From: Halictus rubicundus | Lineage: Eukaryota > Arthropoda > Insecta > Hymenoptera > Halictidae | Reading direction: 5' to 3' | Assembly: GCF_050948215.1 (NCBI RefSeq) | Contig: NW_027488900.1 | Location: forward strand, 1-64,000 | Length of the DNA stretch: 64,000 nt | Shown here: one piece after another, positions 42,738-58,300 of the stretch | Numbering within the stretch: the stretch's first letter is position 1 | Layout of the letters: every line of letters starts with the position of its first letter | Program-made: the position numbers and the translations under genes | Notes under the pieces: generated by a model | The model's database searches: none | Told to the model about the DNA's origin: nothing | The model's input: only the letters and a program-made list of their open reading frames with translations

Positions 42738-45511
42738 AGGATAGGATAGAGAGTAGGATAGGATAGAGAGTAGGATAGGATAGAGAGTAGGATAGGATAG
42801 AGGATAGGATAGGATAGAGGATAGGATACGATAGAGGATAGGATAGAATAGAGGATAGGATAGGATAGAGGATAGGATAGGGTAGAGGATAGGATAGGAT
42901 AGAGGATAGGATTGGATAGAGGATAGGATATGATAGAGGATAGGATAGGATAGAGGATATGATAGGATAGAGGATAGGATAGGATAGAGGATAGGATAGG
43001 ATAGAGTATAGGATAGGATAGAGGATAGGATAGGGTAGAGGATAGGATAGGATAGAGGATAGGATAGGATAGAGTATAGGATAGGATAGAGGATAGGATA
43101 GGGTAGAGGATAGGATAGGATAGAGGATATGATAGGATAGAGGATAGGATAGGATAGAGGATAGGATAGGATAGAGTATAGGATAGGATAGAGGATAGGA
43201 TAGGGTAGAGGATAGGATAGGATAGAGGATAGGATAGGATAGAGTATAGGATAGGATAGAGGATAGGATAGGGTAGAGAATAGGATAGGATAGAGGATAT
43301 GATAGGATAGAGGATAGGATAGGATAGAGGATAGGATAGGATAGAGTATAGGATAGGATAGAGGATAGGATAGGGTAGAGGATAGGATAGGATAGAGGAT
43401 ACGATAGGATACAGGAGAGGATAGGATAGAGGATAGGATAGGACAGAGTATAGGATAGGATAGAGGATAGGATAGGATAGAGGATAGGATAGGATAGAGG
43501 ATAGGATAGGATAGAGGATAGGATAGGATAGAGGATAGGATAGGATAGAGGATAGGATAGGATAGAGGATAGGATAGGATAGAGTATAGGATAGGATAGA
43601 GGATGGGATAGGATAGAGGATAGGATAGGATAGAGGATAGGATTGGATAGAGGATAGGATAGAGGATAATATAGGATAGAGGATAGGATAGGATAGAGGA
43701 GAGGATAGGATAGAGGATAGGATAGGATAGAGGATACGATATGTTAGAGGATAGGAAAGAGGATAGGATATAATACAGTATAGGATAGGATGGAGTATAG
43801 GATGGGATAGAGGATAGGATAGGGGATTGGATAGGATAGAGGATAGGATAGTATACAGAATAGGATAGGATAGAGGATAGGATAGGGTAAAGGATAGGAT
43901 TGGTTAGAGGATAGGATAGGATAGTGGATAGGATAGGATGGATGATAGTATAGAGGATAGAATAAAGTAATGGATGGGATAGAGAATATTATAGCATAGG
44001 GGATAGGATAGGATAGAGGATAGGATAGGATAGAGGGTAGGATAGGATAGGAAAGAGGATAGGATAGGATAGAGGATAGGATAGGGTAGAGGATAGGATA
44101 GGATAGAGGATAGGATAGGATAGAGGATAGGATAGGATAGAGGATAGGATAGGATAGAGGATAGTATAGGATAGAGGATTGGATAGGATAGAGGATAGGA
44201 AAGAGGATAGGATATAATACAGTATAGGATAGGATTAAGTATAGGATGGGATAGAGGATAGAATAGGGTATTGGATAGGATAGAGGATAGAATAGGATAG
44301 AGGATAGGATAGGATAGAGGATAGGATAGGATAGAGGATAGGATAGGATAGAGGATAGGATAGGGTAGAGGATAGGATATAACAGAGGATAGGATAGGAT
44401 AGAGAATAGGATAGTATAGAGGATAGTATAGGATAGAGGATAGGATAGGATAGAGGATAGGATAGGATAGAGGATAGGATAGGATAGAGGATAGGATAGG
44501 ATAGAGGATAGGATAGAACAGAGGATAGGATAGGATAGAGGATAGGATAGGGTAGAGGATAGGATAGGATAGAGGATAGGATAGGATAGAGGATAGGATA
44601 TGATACAGGATAGGATAGGATAGAGAGTAGGAAAGAGGATAGGATATAATACAGTATAGGATAGGATTAAGTATAGGATGTGATAGAGGATAGGATAAGA
44701 TAGAGGATAGGATAGGATAGAGGATAGGATAGGATAGAGGATCGGATAGGATAGAGGATAGGATAGAGGATAGGATATAATAGAGGATAGGATAGGATAG
44801 AGGATAGGATAGGATAGAGGATAATATAGGATAGAGGATATTATAGAGTAGAAGATAGGATAGGATAGAGGATACGATATGTTAGAGGATAGGAAAGAGG
44901 ATTGGATATGATAGAGGATAGGATAGGATAGAGGAGAGGATAGGATAGAGGATAGGATAGAGGATAGGATAGAGGATAGGATAGGATAGAGGATAGGATA
45001 GTATAGAGGATAGTATAGGATAGAGGATAGGATAGGATAGAGGAGAGGATAGGATAGAGGATAGGATAGAGGATAGGATAGGATAGAGGATAGGATAGGA
45101 TAGAGGATAGGATACTATAGAGGATAGGATAGGATTGAGGACAGGATAGGATAAAGGATAGCATAGGATAGAGGATAGGATAGGATAGAGGATAGGATAG
45201 GATAGAGGATAGGATAGGATAGAGGATAGGATAGGGTAGAGGATAGGATAGGATAGAGGATAGGATAGGATAGAGGATAGGATAGGATAGAGGATAGGAT
45301 AGGATAGAGGATAGTATAGGATAGAGGATTGGATAGGATAGAGGATAGGAAAGAGGATAGGATATAATACAGTATAGGATAGGATTAAGTATAGGATGGG
45401 ATAGAGGATAGAATAGGGTATTGGATAGGATAGAGGATAGAATAGGATAGAGGATAGGATAGGATAGAGGATAGGATAGGATAGAGGATAGGATAGGATA
45501 GAGGATAGGAT
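42738..45511. repeat. Segmental copy C of the 3,393-bp displaced duplication
   Basis: Second copy of 39,345-42,118. The antisense frame at 44,841-45,164 encodes the same 107 residues as the one at 41,448-41,771, an independent sign of near identity, although neither frame is taken as a gene. It shares with copy B the GGAAAGAGG variant that copy A lacks. Confidence 0.85.
42953..43393. repeat. 170-bp higher-order repeat, second set
   Basis: Same V W W T G W W T G W unit as at 39,560, with copies starting at 42,953, 43,123 and 43,293 and the third partial. It lies inside segmental copy C and was duplicated together with the first set, as the constant 3,393-bp displacement shows. Confidence 0.88.
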
Positions 45512-46335
45512 ACGATAGAGGATAGGATAGGATAGGATAGAGGATAGGATAGGATAGAGGATAGGATAGGATAGAGGATAGGATAGTATAGAGGATAGGA
45601 TAGGATAGAGGATAGGATAGGATAGAGGATAGGATACGATAGAGGATACGATAGGATAGGATAGAGGATAGGATAGGATAGAGGATAGGATAGGATAGAG
45701 GATAGGATAGGATAGAGGATAGGATAGGATAGAGGATAGGATAGGATAGAGGATACGATATGATAGAGGATAGGAAAGAGGATAGGATAGGATAGAGGAT
45801 ACGATATGATGGAGGATAGGAAAGAGGATAGGATAGGATAGAGGATACGATATGATAGAGGATAGGAAAGAGGATAGGATATAATACAGTATAGGATAGG
45901 ATTAAGTATAGGATGTGATAGAGGATAGGATAAGATAGAGGATAGGATAGGATAGAGGATAGGATAGGATAGAGGATCGGATAGGATAGAGGATAGGATA
46001 GAGGATAGGATATAATAGAGGATAGGATAGGATAGAGGATAGGATAGGATAGAGGATAATATAGGATAGAGGATATTATAGAGTAGAAGATAGGATAGGA
46101 TAGAGGATACGATATGTTAGAGGATAGGAAAGAGGATAGGATATGATAGAGGATAGGATAGGATAGAGGAGAGGATAGGATAGAGGATAGGATAGAGGAT
46201 AGGATAGAGGATAGGATAGGATAGAGGATAGGATAGGATAGAGGATAGGATAGGGTAGAGGATAGGATAGGATAGAGGATAGGATAGGATAGAGGATAGG
46301 ATAGGATAGAGGATAGGATAGGATAGAGGATAGGA

Positions 46336-49300
46336 TAGGATAGAGGATAGGATAGGATAGAGGATAGGATAGGATAGAGGATAGGATACTATAGAGGATA
46401 GGATAGGATTGAGGACAGGATAGGATAAAGGATAGCATAGGATAGAGGATAGGATAGGATAGAGGATAGGATAGGATAGAGGATAGGATAGGATAGAGGA
46501 TAGGATAGGGTAGAGGATAGGATAGGATAGAGGATAGGATAGGATAGAGGATAGGATAGGATAGAGGATAGGATAGGATAGAGGATAGGATAGGATAGAG
46601 GATAGGATAGGATAGAGGATAGGATAGAATAGAGGATAGGATAGGATAGGATAGAGGATAGGATAGGATAGAGGATAGGATAGGATAGAGGATAGGATAG
46701 GATAGAGGATAAGATAGGATAGAGGATAGTATAGGATAGAGGATTGGATAGGATAGAGGATAGGATAGGATAGAGGATAGGATAGGATAGAGGATAGGAT
46801 AGGATAGAGGATAGGATAGGATAGAGGGGAGGATAGGATAGAGGATAGGATAGGATAGGATAGAGGAGAGGATAGGATAGACGATTGTATAGGATAGAGG
46901 ATAGGATAGGATCGGATAGGATAGAGGATAGGATAGGATAGAGGATAAGATAGTATAGAGGATAGGATAGGATAGTGAATATGATAGGATAGAGGATAGG
47001 ATAGGATAGAGGATAGGATAGGATAGAGGAGAGGATAGGGTAGAGGATAGGATAGGATAGAGGATATTATAGGGTAGAGGATAGGATAGGATAGAGGATA
47101 CGATATGATTGCGGATAGGAAAAAGGATAGGATATAATACAGTATAGGATAGGATTGAGTATAGGATGGGATAGAGGATAGGATAGGGCATTGGATAGGA
47201 TAGAGGAAAGGATAGGATAGAGGATAGGATAGGATAGAGGATAGGATATAATACAGTATAGGATAGGATTGAGTATAGGATGGGATAGAGGATAGGATAG
47301 TACATTGGATAGGATAGAGGATAGGATAGGATAGAGAATAGGATAGGATAGAGGATAGGATAGGATAGAGGATAGGATAGGATAGAGGATAGGATAGGAT
47401 AGAGGATAGGACAGGATAGAGTATAGGATGGGATAGAGGATAGGATAGGGTATTGGATAGGATAATGGATAGAATAGGATAGAGGATATGATAGGATAGA
47501 GGATAGGATAGGATACAGGATAGGATAGGATAGAGGATAGGACAGGATAGAGGATAGGATAGGGTAGAGGATAGGATAGGATAGAGTATAGGATAGGATA
47601 GAGGATAGGATAGGGTAGAGGATAGGATAGGATAGAGGATAGGATAGGATAGAGGATAGGATAGAGGATAGGATATAATAGAGGATAGGATAGGATAGAG
47701 GATAGGATAGGATAGAGGATAGGATAGGATAGAGGATATTATAGAGTAGAAGATAGGATAGGATAGAGGATACGATATGTTAGAGGATAGGAAAGAGGAT
47801 AGGATATGATAGAGGATAGGATAGGATAGAGGATAGGATAGTATAGAGGATAGTATAGGATAGAGGATAGGATAGGATAGTCGAGAGGATAGGATAGAGG
47901 ATAGGATAGAGGATAGGATAGGATAGAGGATAGGATAGGATAGAGGATAGGATAGGATAGAGGATAGGATACTATAGAGGATAGGATAGGATTGAGGACA
48001 GGATAGGATAAAGGATAGCATAGGATAGAGGATAGGATAGGATAGAGGATAGGATAGGATAGAGGATAGGATAGGATAGAGGATAGGATAGGGTAGAGGA
48101 TAGGATAGGATAGAGGATAGGATAGGATAGAGGATAGGATAGGATAGAGGATAGGATAGGATAGAGGATAGGATAGGATAGAGGATAGGATAGGATAGAG
48201 GATAGGATAGGATAGAGGATAGGATACTATAGAGGATAGGATAGGATTGAGGACAGGATAGGATAAAGGATAGCATAGGATAGAGGATAGGATAGGATAG
48301 AGGATAGGATAGGATAGAGGATAGGATAGGATAGAGGATAGGATAGGATAGAGGATAGGATAGGATAGAGGATAGGATAGGATAGAGGATAGGATAGAAT
48401 AGAGGATAGGATAGGATAGGATAGAGGATAGGATAGGATAGAGGATAGGATAGGATAGAGGATAGGATAGGATAGAGGATAAGATAGGATAGAGGATAGT
48501 ATAGGATAGAGGATTGGATAAGATAGAGGATAGGATAGGATAGAGGATAGGATAGGATAGAGGATAGGATCGGATGGAGGATAGGATAAGATAGAGGATA
48601 GGATAGGATAGAGGATAGGATAGGATAGAGGGGAGGATAGGATAGAGGATAGGATATAATAGAGGATAGGATAGGATAGAGAATAGGATAGTATAGAGGA
48701 TAGTATAGGATAGAGGATAGGATAGGATAGAGGATAGGATAGGATAGGATAGAGGATAGGATAGGATAGAGGATAGGATACGATAGAGGATACGATAGGA
48801 TAGGATAGAGGATAGGATAGGATAGAGGATAGGATAGGATAGAGGATAGGATAGGATAGAGGATAGGATAGGATAGAGGATAGGATAGGATAGAGGATAG
48901 GATAGGATAGAGGATAGGATAGGATAGAGGATAGGATAGGATAGAGGATACGATATGATAGAGGATAGGAAAGAGGATAGGATATAATACAGTATAGGAT
49001 AGGATTAAGTATAGGATGGGATAGAGGATAGGATAGGGTATTGGATATGATAGAGGATAGAATAGGATAGAGGATAGGATAGGATAGAGGATAGGATAGG
49101 ATACAGGATAGGATAGGATAGAGGATAGGATAGGATAGAGGATACGATAGGATAGAGGATAGGATAGGATAGAGGATAGGATAGGATAGAGGATAGGATA
49201 GGATAGAGGATAGGATAGGATAGAGGATAGGATAGGATAGAGGATAGGATACTATAGAGGATAGGATAGGATTGAGGACAGGATAGGATAAAGGATAGCA

Positions 49301-52300
49301 TAGGATAGAGGATAGGATAGGATAGAGGATAGGATAGGATAGAGGATAGGATAGGATAGAGGATAGGATAGGGTAGAGGATAGGATAGGATAGAGGATAG
49401 GATAGGATAGAGGATTGTATAGGATAGAGGATAGGATAGGATAGGATAGGATAGAGGATAGGATAGGATAGAGGATAGGATAGGATAGAGGATAGGATAG
49501 GATAGTGGATATGATAGGATAGAGGATAGGATAGGATAGAGGATAGGATAGGATAGAGGATAGGATAGGATAGAGGAGAGGATAGGATAGAGGATGGGAT
49601 AGGATAGAGGATATTATAGGGTAGAGGATAGGATAGGATAGAGGATACGATATGATTGAGGATAGGAAAGAGGATAGGATATAATACAGTATAGGATAGG
49701 ATTGAGTATAGGATGGGATAGAGGATAGGATAGGGCATTGGATAGGATAGAGGAAAGGATAGGATAGAGGATAGGATATAATACAGTATAGGATAGGATT
49801 GAGTATAGGATGGGATAGAGGATAGGATAGTACATTGGATAGGATAGAGGATAGGATAGGATAGAGAATAGGATAGGATAGAGGATAGGATAGGATAGAG
49901 GATAGGATAGGATAGAGGATAGGATAGGATAGAGGATAGGACAGGATAGAGTATAGGATAGGATAGAGGATAGGATAGGATAGAGGATAGGATATGATAG
50001 AGGATAGGATAGGATAGAGAATAGGATAGTATAGAGGATAGTATAGGATAGAGGATAGGATATAATAGAGGATAGGATAGGATAGAGAATAGGATAGTAT
50101 AGAGGATAGTATAGGATAGAGGATAGGACAGGATAGAGGATAGGATAGGATAGAGGATAGGATAGGATAGAGGATAGGATACGATAGAGGATACGATAGG
50201 ATAGGATAGAGGATAGGATAGGATAGAGGATAGGATAGGATAGAGGATAGGATAGGATAGAGGATAGGATAGGATAGAGGATAGGATAGGATAGAGGATA
50301 GGATAGGATAGAGGATAGGATAGGATAGAGGATAGGATAGGATAGAGGATACGATATGATAGAGGATAGGAAAGAGGATAGGATATAATACAGTATAGGA
50401 TAGGATTAAGTATAGGATGGGATAGAGGATAGGATAGGGTATTGGATAGGATAGAGGATAGAATAGGATAGAGGATAGGATAGGATAGAGGATAGGATAG
50501 GATAGGATACAGGATAGGATAGGATAGAGGATAGGACAGGATAGAGGATAGGATAGGGTAGAGGATAGGATAGGATAGAGTATAGGATAGGATAGAGGAT
50601 AGGATAGGGTAGAGGATAGGATAGGATAGAGGATACGATAGGATAGAGGAGAGGATAAGATAGAGGATAGGATAGGACAGAGGATAGGATAGGATAGGAT
50701 AGAGGATAGGATAGGATAGAGGATAGGAAAGGAAAGAGGATAGGATAGGATAGAGGATAGGATAGAGGATAGGATAGGATAGAGGATAGGATAGGATAGA
50801 GGATAGGATAGGATAGCATAGAAGATAGGATAGGATAGAGGATACGATAGGATAGGATAGAGAATAGGATAGGATAGAGGATAGGACAGGATAGAGGATA
50901 GGATAGGATAGAGGATAGATTAGGATAGGGGATAGGATAGGATAGAGGATAGGATAGGATTGATGATAGGATAGGATAGAGGATAGGATAAGATAGAGGA
51001 TAGGATAGGATAGAGGATAGGATAGGATAGAGGATAGGATAGGATAGAGGATAGGATAGAGGATAGGATATAATAGAGGATAGGATAGGATAGAGGATAG
51101 GATAGGATAGAGGATAGGATAGGATAGAGGATATTATAGAGTAGAAGATAGGATAGGATAGAGGATACGATATGTTAGAGGATAGGAAAGAGGATAGGAT
51201 ATGATAGAGGATAGGATAGGATAGAGGAGAGGATAGGATAGAGGATAGGATAGAGGATAGGATAGGATAGAGGATAGGATAGGATAGAGGATAGGATAGG
51301 ATAGAGGATAGGATAGGATAGAGGATAGGATACTATAGAGGATAGGATAGGATTGAGGACAGGATAGGATAAAGGATAGCATAGGATAGAGGATAGGATA
51401 GGATAGAGGATAGGATAGGATAGAGGATAGGATAGGATAGAGGATAGGATAGGGTAGAGGATAGGATAGGATAGAGGATAGGATAGGATAGAGGATAGGA
51501 TAGGATAGAGGATAGGATAGGATAGAGGATAGGATAGGATAGAGGATAGGATAGGATAGAGGATAGGATAGGATAGAGGATAGGATACTATAGAGGATAG
51601 GATAGGATTGAGGACAGGATAGGATAAAGGATAGCATAGGATAGAGGATAGGATAGGATAGAGGATAGGATAGGATAGAGGATAGGATAGGATAGAGGAT
51701 AGGATAGGGTAGAGGATAGGATAGGATAGAGGATAGGATAGGATAGAGGATAGGATAGGATAGAGGATAGGATAGGATAGAGGATAGGATAGGATAGAGG
51801 ATAGGATAGGATAGAGGATAGGATAGAATAGAGGATAGGATAGGATAGGATAGAGGATAGGATAGGATAGAGGATAGGATAGGATAGAGGATAGGATAGG
51901 ATAGAGGATAAGATAGGATAGAGGATAGGACAGGATAGAGTATAGGATAGGATAGAGGATAGGATAGGATAGAGGATAGGATATGATAGAGGATAGGATA
52001 GGATAGAGAATAGGATAGTATAGAGGATAGTATAGGATAGAGGATAGGATATAATAGAGGATAGGATAGGATAGAGAATAGGATAGTATAGAGGATAGTA
52101 TAGGATAGAGGATAGGACAGGATAGAGGATAGGATAGGATAGAGGATAGGATAGGATAGAGGATAGGATACGATAGAGGATACGATAGGATAGGATAGAG
52201 GATAGGATAGGATAGAGGATAGGATAGGATAGAGGATAGGATAGGATAGAGGATAGGATAGGATAGAGGATAGGATAGGATAGAGGATAGGATAGGATAG

Positions 52301-55300
52301 AGGATAGGATAGGATAGAGGATACGATATGATAGAGGATAGGAAAGAGGATAGGATATAATACAGTATAGGATAGGATTAAGTATAGGATGGGATAGAGG
52401 ATAGGATAGGGTATTGGATAGGATAGAGGATAGAATAGGATAGAGGATAGGATAGGATAGAGGATAGGATAGGATAGGATACAGGATAGGATAGGATAGA
52501 GGATAGGACAGGATAGAGGATAGGATAGGGTAGAGGATAGGATAGGATAGAGTATAGGATAGGATATAGGATAGGATAGGGTAGAGGATAGGATAGGATA
52601 GAGGATACGATAGGATAGAGGAGAGGATAAGATAGAGGATAGGATAGGACAGAGGATAGGATAGGATAGGATAGAGGATAGGTTACGATAGAGGATAGGA
52701 AAGGATAGAGGAGAGGATAGGATAGAGGAGAGGAGAGGATAGAGGATAGGATAGGATAGAGGATAGGTTAGGATAGAGGATAGGATAGGATAGAGGATAG
52801 GAGAGGATAGAGGATAGGATAGAGGATAGGATATAATAGAGGATAGGATAGGATAGAGGATAGGATAGGATAGAGGATAGGATAGGATAGAGGATATTAT
52901 AGAGTAGAAGATAGGATAGGATAGAGGATAGGATAGGATAGAGGATAGGATACTATAGAGGATAGGATAGGATTGAGGACAGGATAGGATAAAGGATAGC
53001 ATAGGATAGAGGATAGGATAGGATAGAGGATAGGATAGGATAGAGGATAGGATAGGATAGAGGATAGGATAGGGTAGAGGATAGGATAGGATAGAGGATA
53101 GGATAGGATAGAGGATAGGATAGGATAGAGGATAGGATAGGATAGAGGATAGGATAGGATAGAGGATAGGATAGGATAGAGGATAGGATAGGATAGAGGA
53201 TAGGATACTATAGAGGATAGGATAGGATTGAGGACAGGATAGGATAAAGGATAGCATAGGATAGAGGATAGGATAGGATAGAGGATAGGATAGGATAGAG
53301 GATAGGATAGGATAGAGGATAGGATAGGATAGAGGATAGGATAGGATAGAGGATAGGATAGGATAGAGGATAGGATAGAATAGAGGATAGGATAGGATAG
53401 GATAGAGGATAGGATAGGATAGAGGATAGGATAGGATAGAGGATAGGATAGGATAGAGGATAAGATAGGATAGAGGATAGGACAGGATAGAGTATAGGAT
53501 AGGATAGAGGATAGGATAGGATAGAGGATAGGATATGATAGAGGATAGGATAGGATAGAGAATAGGATAGTATAGAGGATAGTATAGGATAGAGGATAGG
53601 ATATAATAGAGGATAGGATAGGATAGAGAATAGGATAGTATAGAGGATAGTATAGGATAGAGGATAGGACAGGATAGAGGATAGGATAGGATAGAGGATA
53701 GGATAGGATAGAGGATAGGATACGATAGAGGATACGATAGGATAGGATAGAGGATAGGATAGGATAGAGGATAGGATAGGATAGAGGATAGGATAGGATA
53801 GAGGATAGGATAGGATAGAGGATAGGATAGGATAGAGGATAGGATAGGATAGAGGATAGGATAGGATAGAGGATACGATATGATAGAGGATAGGAAAGAG
53901 GATAGGATATAATACAGTATAGGATAGGATTAAGTATAGGATGGGATAGAGGATAGGATAGGGTATTGGATAGGATAGAGGATAGAATAGGATAGAGGAT
54001 AGGATAGGATAGAGGATAGGATAGGATAGGATACAGGATAGGATAGGATAGAGGATAGGACAGGATAGAGGATAGGATAGGGTAGAGGATAGGATAGGAT
54101 AGAGTATAGGATAGGATATAGGATAGGATAGGGTAGAGGATAGGATAGGATAGAGGATACGATAGGATAGAGGAGAGGATAAGATAGAGGATAGGATAGG
54201 ACACAGGATAGGATAGGATAGGATAGAGGATAGGTTACGATAGAGGATAGGAAAGGATAGAGGAGAGGATAGGATAGAGGAGAGGAGAGGATAGAGGATA
54301 GGATAGGATAGAGGATAGGTTAGGATAGAGGATAGGATAGGATAGAGGATAGGAGAGGTTAGAGGATAGGATAGGATAGAGGATAGGATAGGATAGCATA
54401 GAAGATAGGATAGGATAGAGGATAGGATAGGATAGAGGATAGGATAGGATAGAGGATAGGATAGGATAGAGGATAGGATAGGATAGAGGATAGGATAGAA
54501 TAGAGGATAGGATAGGATAGGATAGAGGATAGGATAGGATAGAGGATAGGATAGGATAGAGGATAGGATAGGATAGAGGATAGGATAGGATAGAGGATAG
54601 GATAGGATAGAGGATAAGATAGGATAGAGGATAGTATAGGATAGAGGATTGGATAGGATAGAGGATAGGATAGGATAGAGGATAGGATAGGATAGAGGAT
54701 AGGATCGGATGGAGGATAGGATAAGATAGACAATAGGATAGGATAGAGGATAGGATAGGATAGAGGAGAGGATAGGATAGAGGATAGGATAGGATAGGAT
54801 AGAGGATAGGATAGGATAGAGGATTGTATAGGATAGAGGATAGGATAGAGGATAGGATAGGATAGAGGGTAGGATAGGATAGAGGATAGGATAGGATAGT
54901 GGATATGATAGGATAGAGGATAGGATAGGATAGAGGATAGGATAGGATAGAGGATAGGATAGGATAGAGGAGAGGATAGGATAGAGGATAGGATAGGATA
55001 GAGGATATTATAGGGTAGAGGATAATATAGGATAGAGGATACGATATGATTGAGGATAGGGAAGAGGTTAGGATATAATACAGTATAGGATAGGATTGAG
55101 TATAGGATGGGATAGAGGATAGGATAGGGCATTGGATAGGATAGAGGAAAGGATAGGATAGAGGATAGGATAGGATAGAGGATAGGATATAATACAGTAT
55201 AGGATAGGATAGAATAGAGGATAGGATAGGATAGGATAGAGGATAGGATAGGATAGAGGATAGGACAGGATAGAGTATAGGATAGGATAGAGGATAGGAT

Positions 55301-58300
55301 AGGATAGAGGATAGGATATGATAGAGGATAGGATAGGATAGAGAATAGGATAGTATAGAGGATAGTATAGGATAGAGGATAGGATATAATAGAGGATAGG
55401 ATAGGATAGAGAATAGGATAGTATAGAGGATAGTATAGGATAGAGGATAGGATAGGATAGATGATAGGATAGGATAGAGGATAGGATAGGATAGAGGATA
55501 GGATACGATAGAGGATACGATAGGATAGGATAGAGGATAGGATAGGATAGAGGATAGGATAGGATAGAGGATAGGATAGGATAGTGTATAGGATAGGATA
55601 GAGGATAGGATAGGGTAGAGGATAGGATAGGATAGAGGATACGATAGGATAGAGGAGAGGATAAGATAGAGGATAGGATAGGACAGAGGATAGGATAGGA
55701 TAGGATAGAGGATAGGATAGGATAGAGGATAGGAAAGGATAGAGGATAGGATAGGATAGAGGATAGGATAGAGGATAGGATAGAGGATAGGATAGGATAG
55801 AGGATAGGATAGGATAGAGGATACGATAGGATAGGATAGAGAATAGGATAGGATAGAGGATAGGACAGGATAGAGGATAGGATAGGATAGAGGATAGATT
55901 AGGATAGGGGATAGGATAGGATAGAGGATAGGATAGGATTGATGATAGGATAGGATAGAGGATAGGATAAGATAGAGGATAGGATAGGATAGAGGATAGG
56001 ATAGGATAGAGGATAGGATAGGATAGAGGATAGGATAGAGGATAGGATATAATAGAGGATAGGATAGGATAGAGGATAGGATAGGATAGAGGATAGGATA
56101 GGATAGAGGATATTATAGAGTAGAAGATAGGATAGGATAGAGGATACGATATGTTAGAGGATAGGAAAGAGGATAGGATATGATAGAGGATAGGATAGGA
56201 TAGAGGAGAGGATAGGATAGAGGATAGGATAGAGGATAGGATAGGATAGAGGATAGGATAGGATAGAGGATAGGATAGGATAGAGGATAGGATACTATAG
56301 AGGATAGGATAGGATTGAGGACAGGATAGGATAAAGGATAGCATAGGATAGAGGATAGGATAGGATAGAGGATAGGATAGGATAGAGGATAGGATAGGAT
56401 AGAGGATAGGATAGGGTAGAGGATAGGATAGGATAGAGGATAGGATAGGATAGAGGATAGGATAGGATAGAGGATAGGATAGGATAGAGGATAGGATAGG
56501 ATAGAGGATAGGATAGGATAGAGGATAGGATAGGATAGAGGATAGGATACTATAGAGGATAGGATAGGATTGAGGACAGGATAGGATAAAGGATAGCATA
56601 GGATAGAGGATAGGATAGGATAGAGGATAGGATAGGATAGAGGATAGGATAGGATAGAGGATAGGATAGGGTAGAGGATAGGATAGGATAGAGGATAGGA
56701 TAGGATAGAGGATAGGATAGGATAGAGGATAGGATAGGATAGAGGATAGGATAGGATAGAGGATAGGATAGGATAGAGGATAGGATAGAATAGAGGATAG
56801 GATAGGATAGGATAGAGGATAGGATAGGATAGAGGATAGGATAGGATAGAGGATAGGATAGGATAGAGGATAAGATAGGATAGAGGATAGTATAGGATAG
56901 AGGATTGGATAGGATAGAGGATAGGATAGGATAGAGGATAGGATAGGATAGAGGATAGGATCGGATGGAGGATAGGATAAGATAGAGGATAGGATAGGAT
57001 AGAGGATAGGATAGGATAGAGGGGAGGATAGGATAGAGGATAGGATATAATAGAGGATAGGATAGGATAGAGAATAGGATAGTATAGAGGATAGTATAGG
57101 ATAGAGGATAGGATAGGATAGAGGATAGGATAGGATAGAGGATAGGATAGGATAGAGGATAGGATACGATAGAGGATACGATAGGATAGGATAGAGGATA
57201 GGATAGGATAGAGGATAGGATAGGATAGAGGATAGGATAGGATAGAGGATAGGATAGGATAGAGGATAGGATAGGATAGAGGATAGGATAGGATAGAGGA
57301 TACGATATGATAGAGGATAGGAAAGAGGATAGGATATAATACAGTATAGGATAGGATTAAGTATAGGATGGGATAGAGGATAGGATAGGGTATTGGATAT
57401 GATAGAGGATAGAATAGGATAGAGGATAGGATAGGATAGAGGATAGGATAGGATACAGGATAGGATAGGATAGAGGATAGGATAGGATAGAGGATACGAT
57501 AGGATAGAGGATAGGATAGGATAGAGTATAGGATAGGATAGAGGATAGGATAGGGTAGAGGATAGGATAGGATAGTGGATACGATAGGATAGAGGAGAGG
57601 ATAAGATAGAGGATAGGATAGGACAGAGGATAGGATAGGATAGGATAGAGGATAGGATAGGATAGAGGATAGGAAAGGATAGAGGATAGGATAGGATAGA
57701 GGATAGGATAGAGGATAGGATAGAGGATAGGATAGGATAGAGGATAGGATAGGATAGAGGATAGGATAGGATAGAGGATAGGATAGGATAGCATAGAAGA
57801 TAGGATAGGATAGAGGATACGATAGGATAGGATAGAGAATAGGATAGGATAGAGGATAGGACAGGATAGAGGATAGGATAGGATAGAGGATAGATTAGGA
57901 TAGGGGATAGGATAGGATAGAGGATAGGATAGGATTGATGATAGGATAGGATAGAGGATAGGATAAGATAGAGGATAGGATAGGATAGAGGATAGGATAG
58001 GATAGAGGATAGGATAGAATAGAGGATAGGATAGGATAGGATAGAGGATAGGATAGGATAGAGGATAGGATAGGATAGAGGATAGGATAGGATAGAGGAT
58101 AAGATAGGATAGAGGATAGTATAGGATAGAGGATTGGATAGGATAGAGGATAGGATAGGATAGAGGATAGGATAGGATAGAGGATAGGATCGGATGGAGG
58201 ATAGGATAAGATAGAGGATAGGATAGGATAGAGGATAGGATAGGATAGAGGGGAGGATAGGATAGAGGATAGGATAGGATAGGATAGAGGATAGGATAGG

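Larger units (their letters stand above)
37701..46335. repeat. Satellite block with nested higher-order repeats
   Basis: This block combines 170-bp higher-order repeats (first regular set at 39,560), landmark monomers found nowhere else (AATAAAGTAATGG at about 38,694, 40,568 and 43,961; TATTATAGCATAGGGG just after each), and type a cassettes at 41,441, 44,834 and 46,069. The landmarks give displacements of 1,874 bp (38,691 to 40,565) and 3,393 bp (40,565 to 43,958). The right edge is taken where colinearity with position 1 begins, at about 46,336. No gene is seen. Confidence 0.82.
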
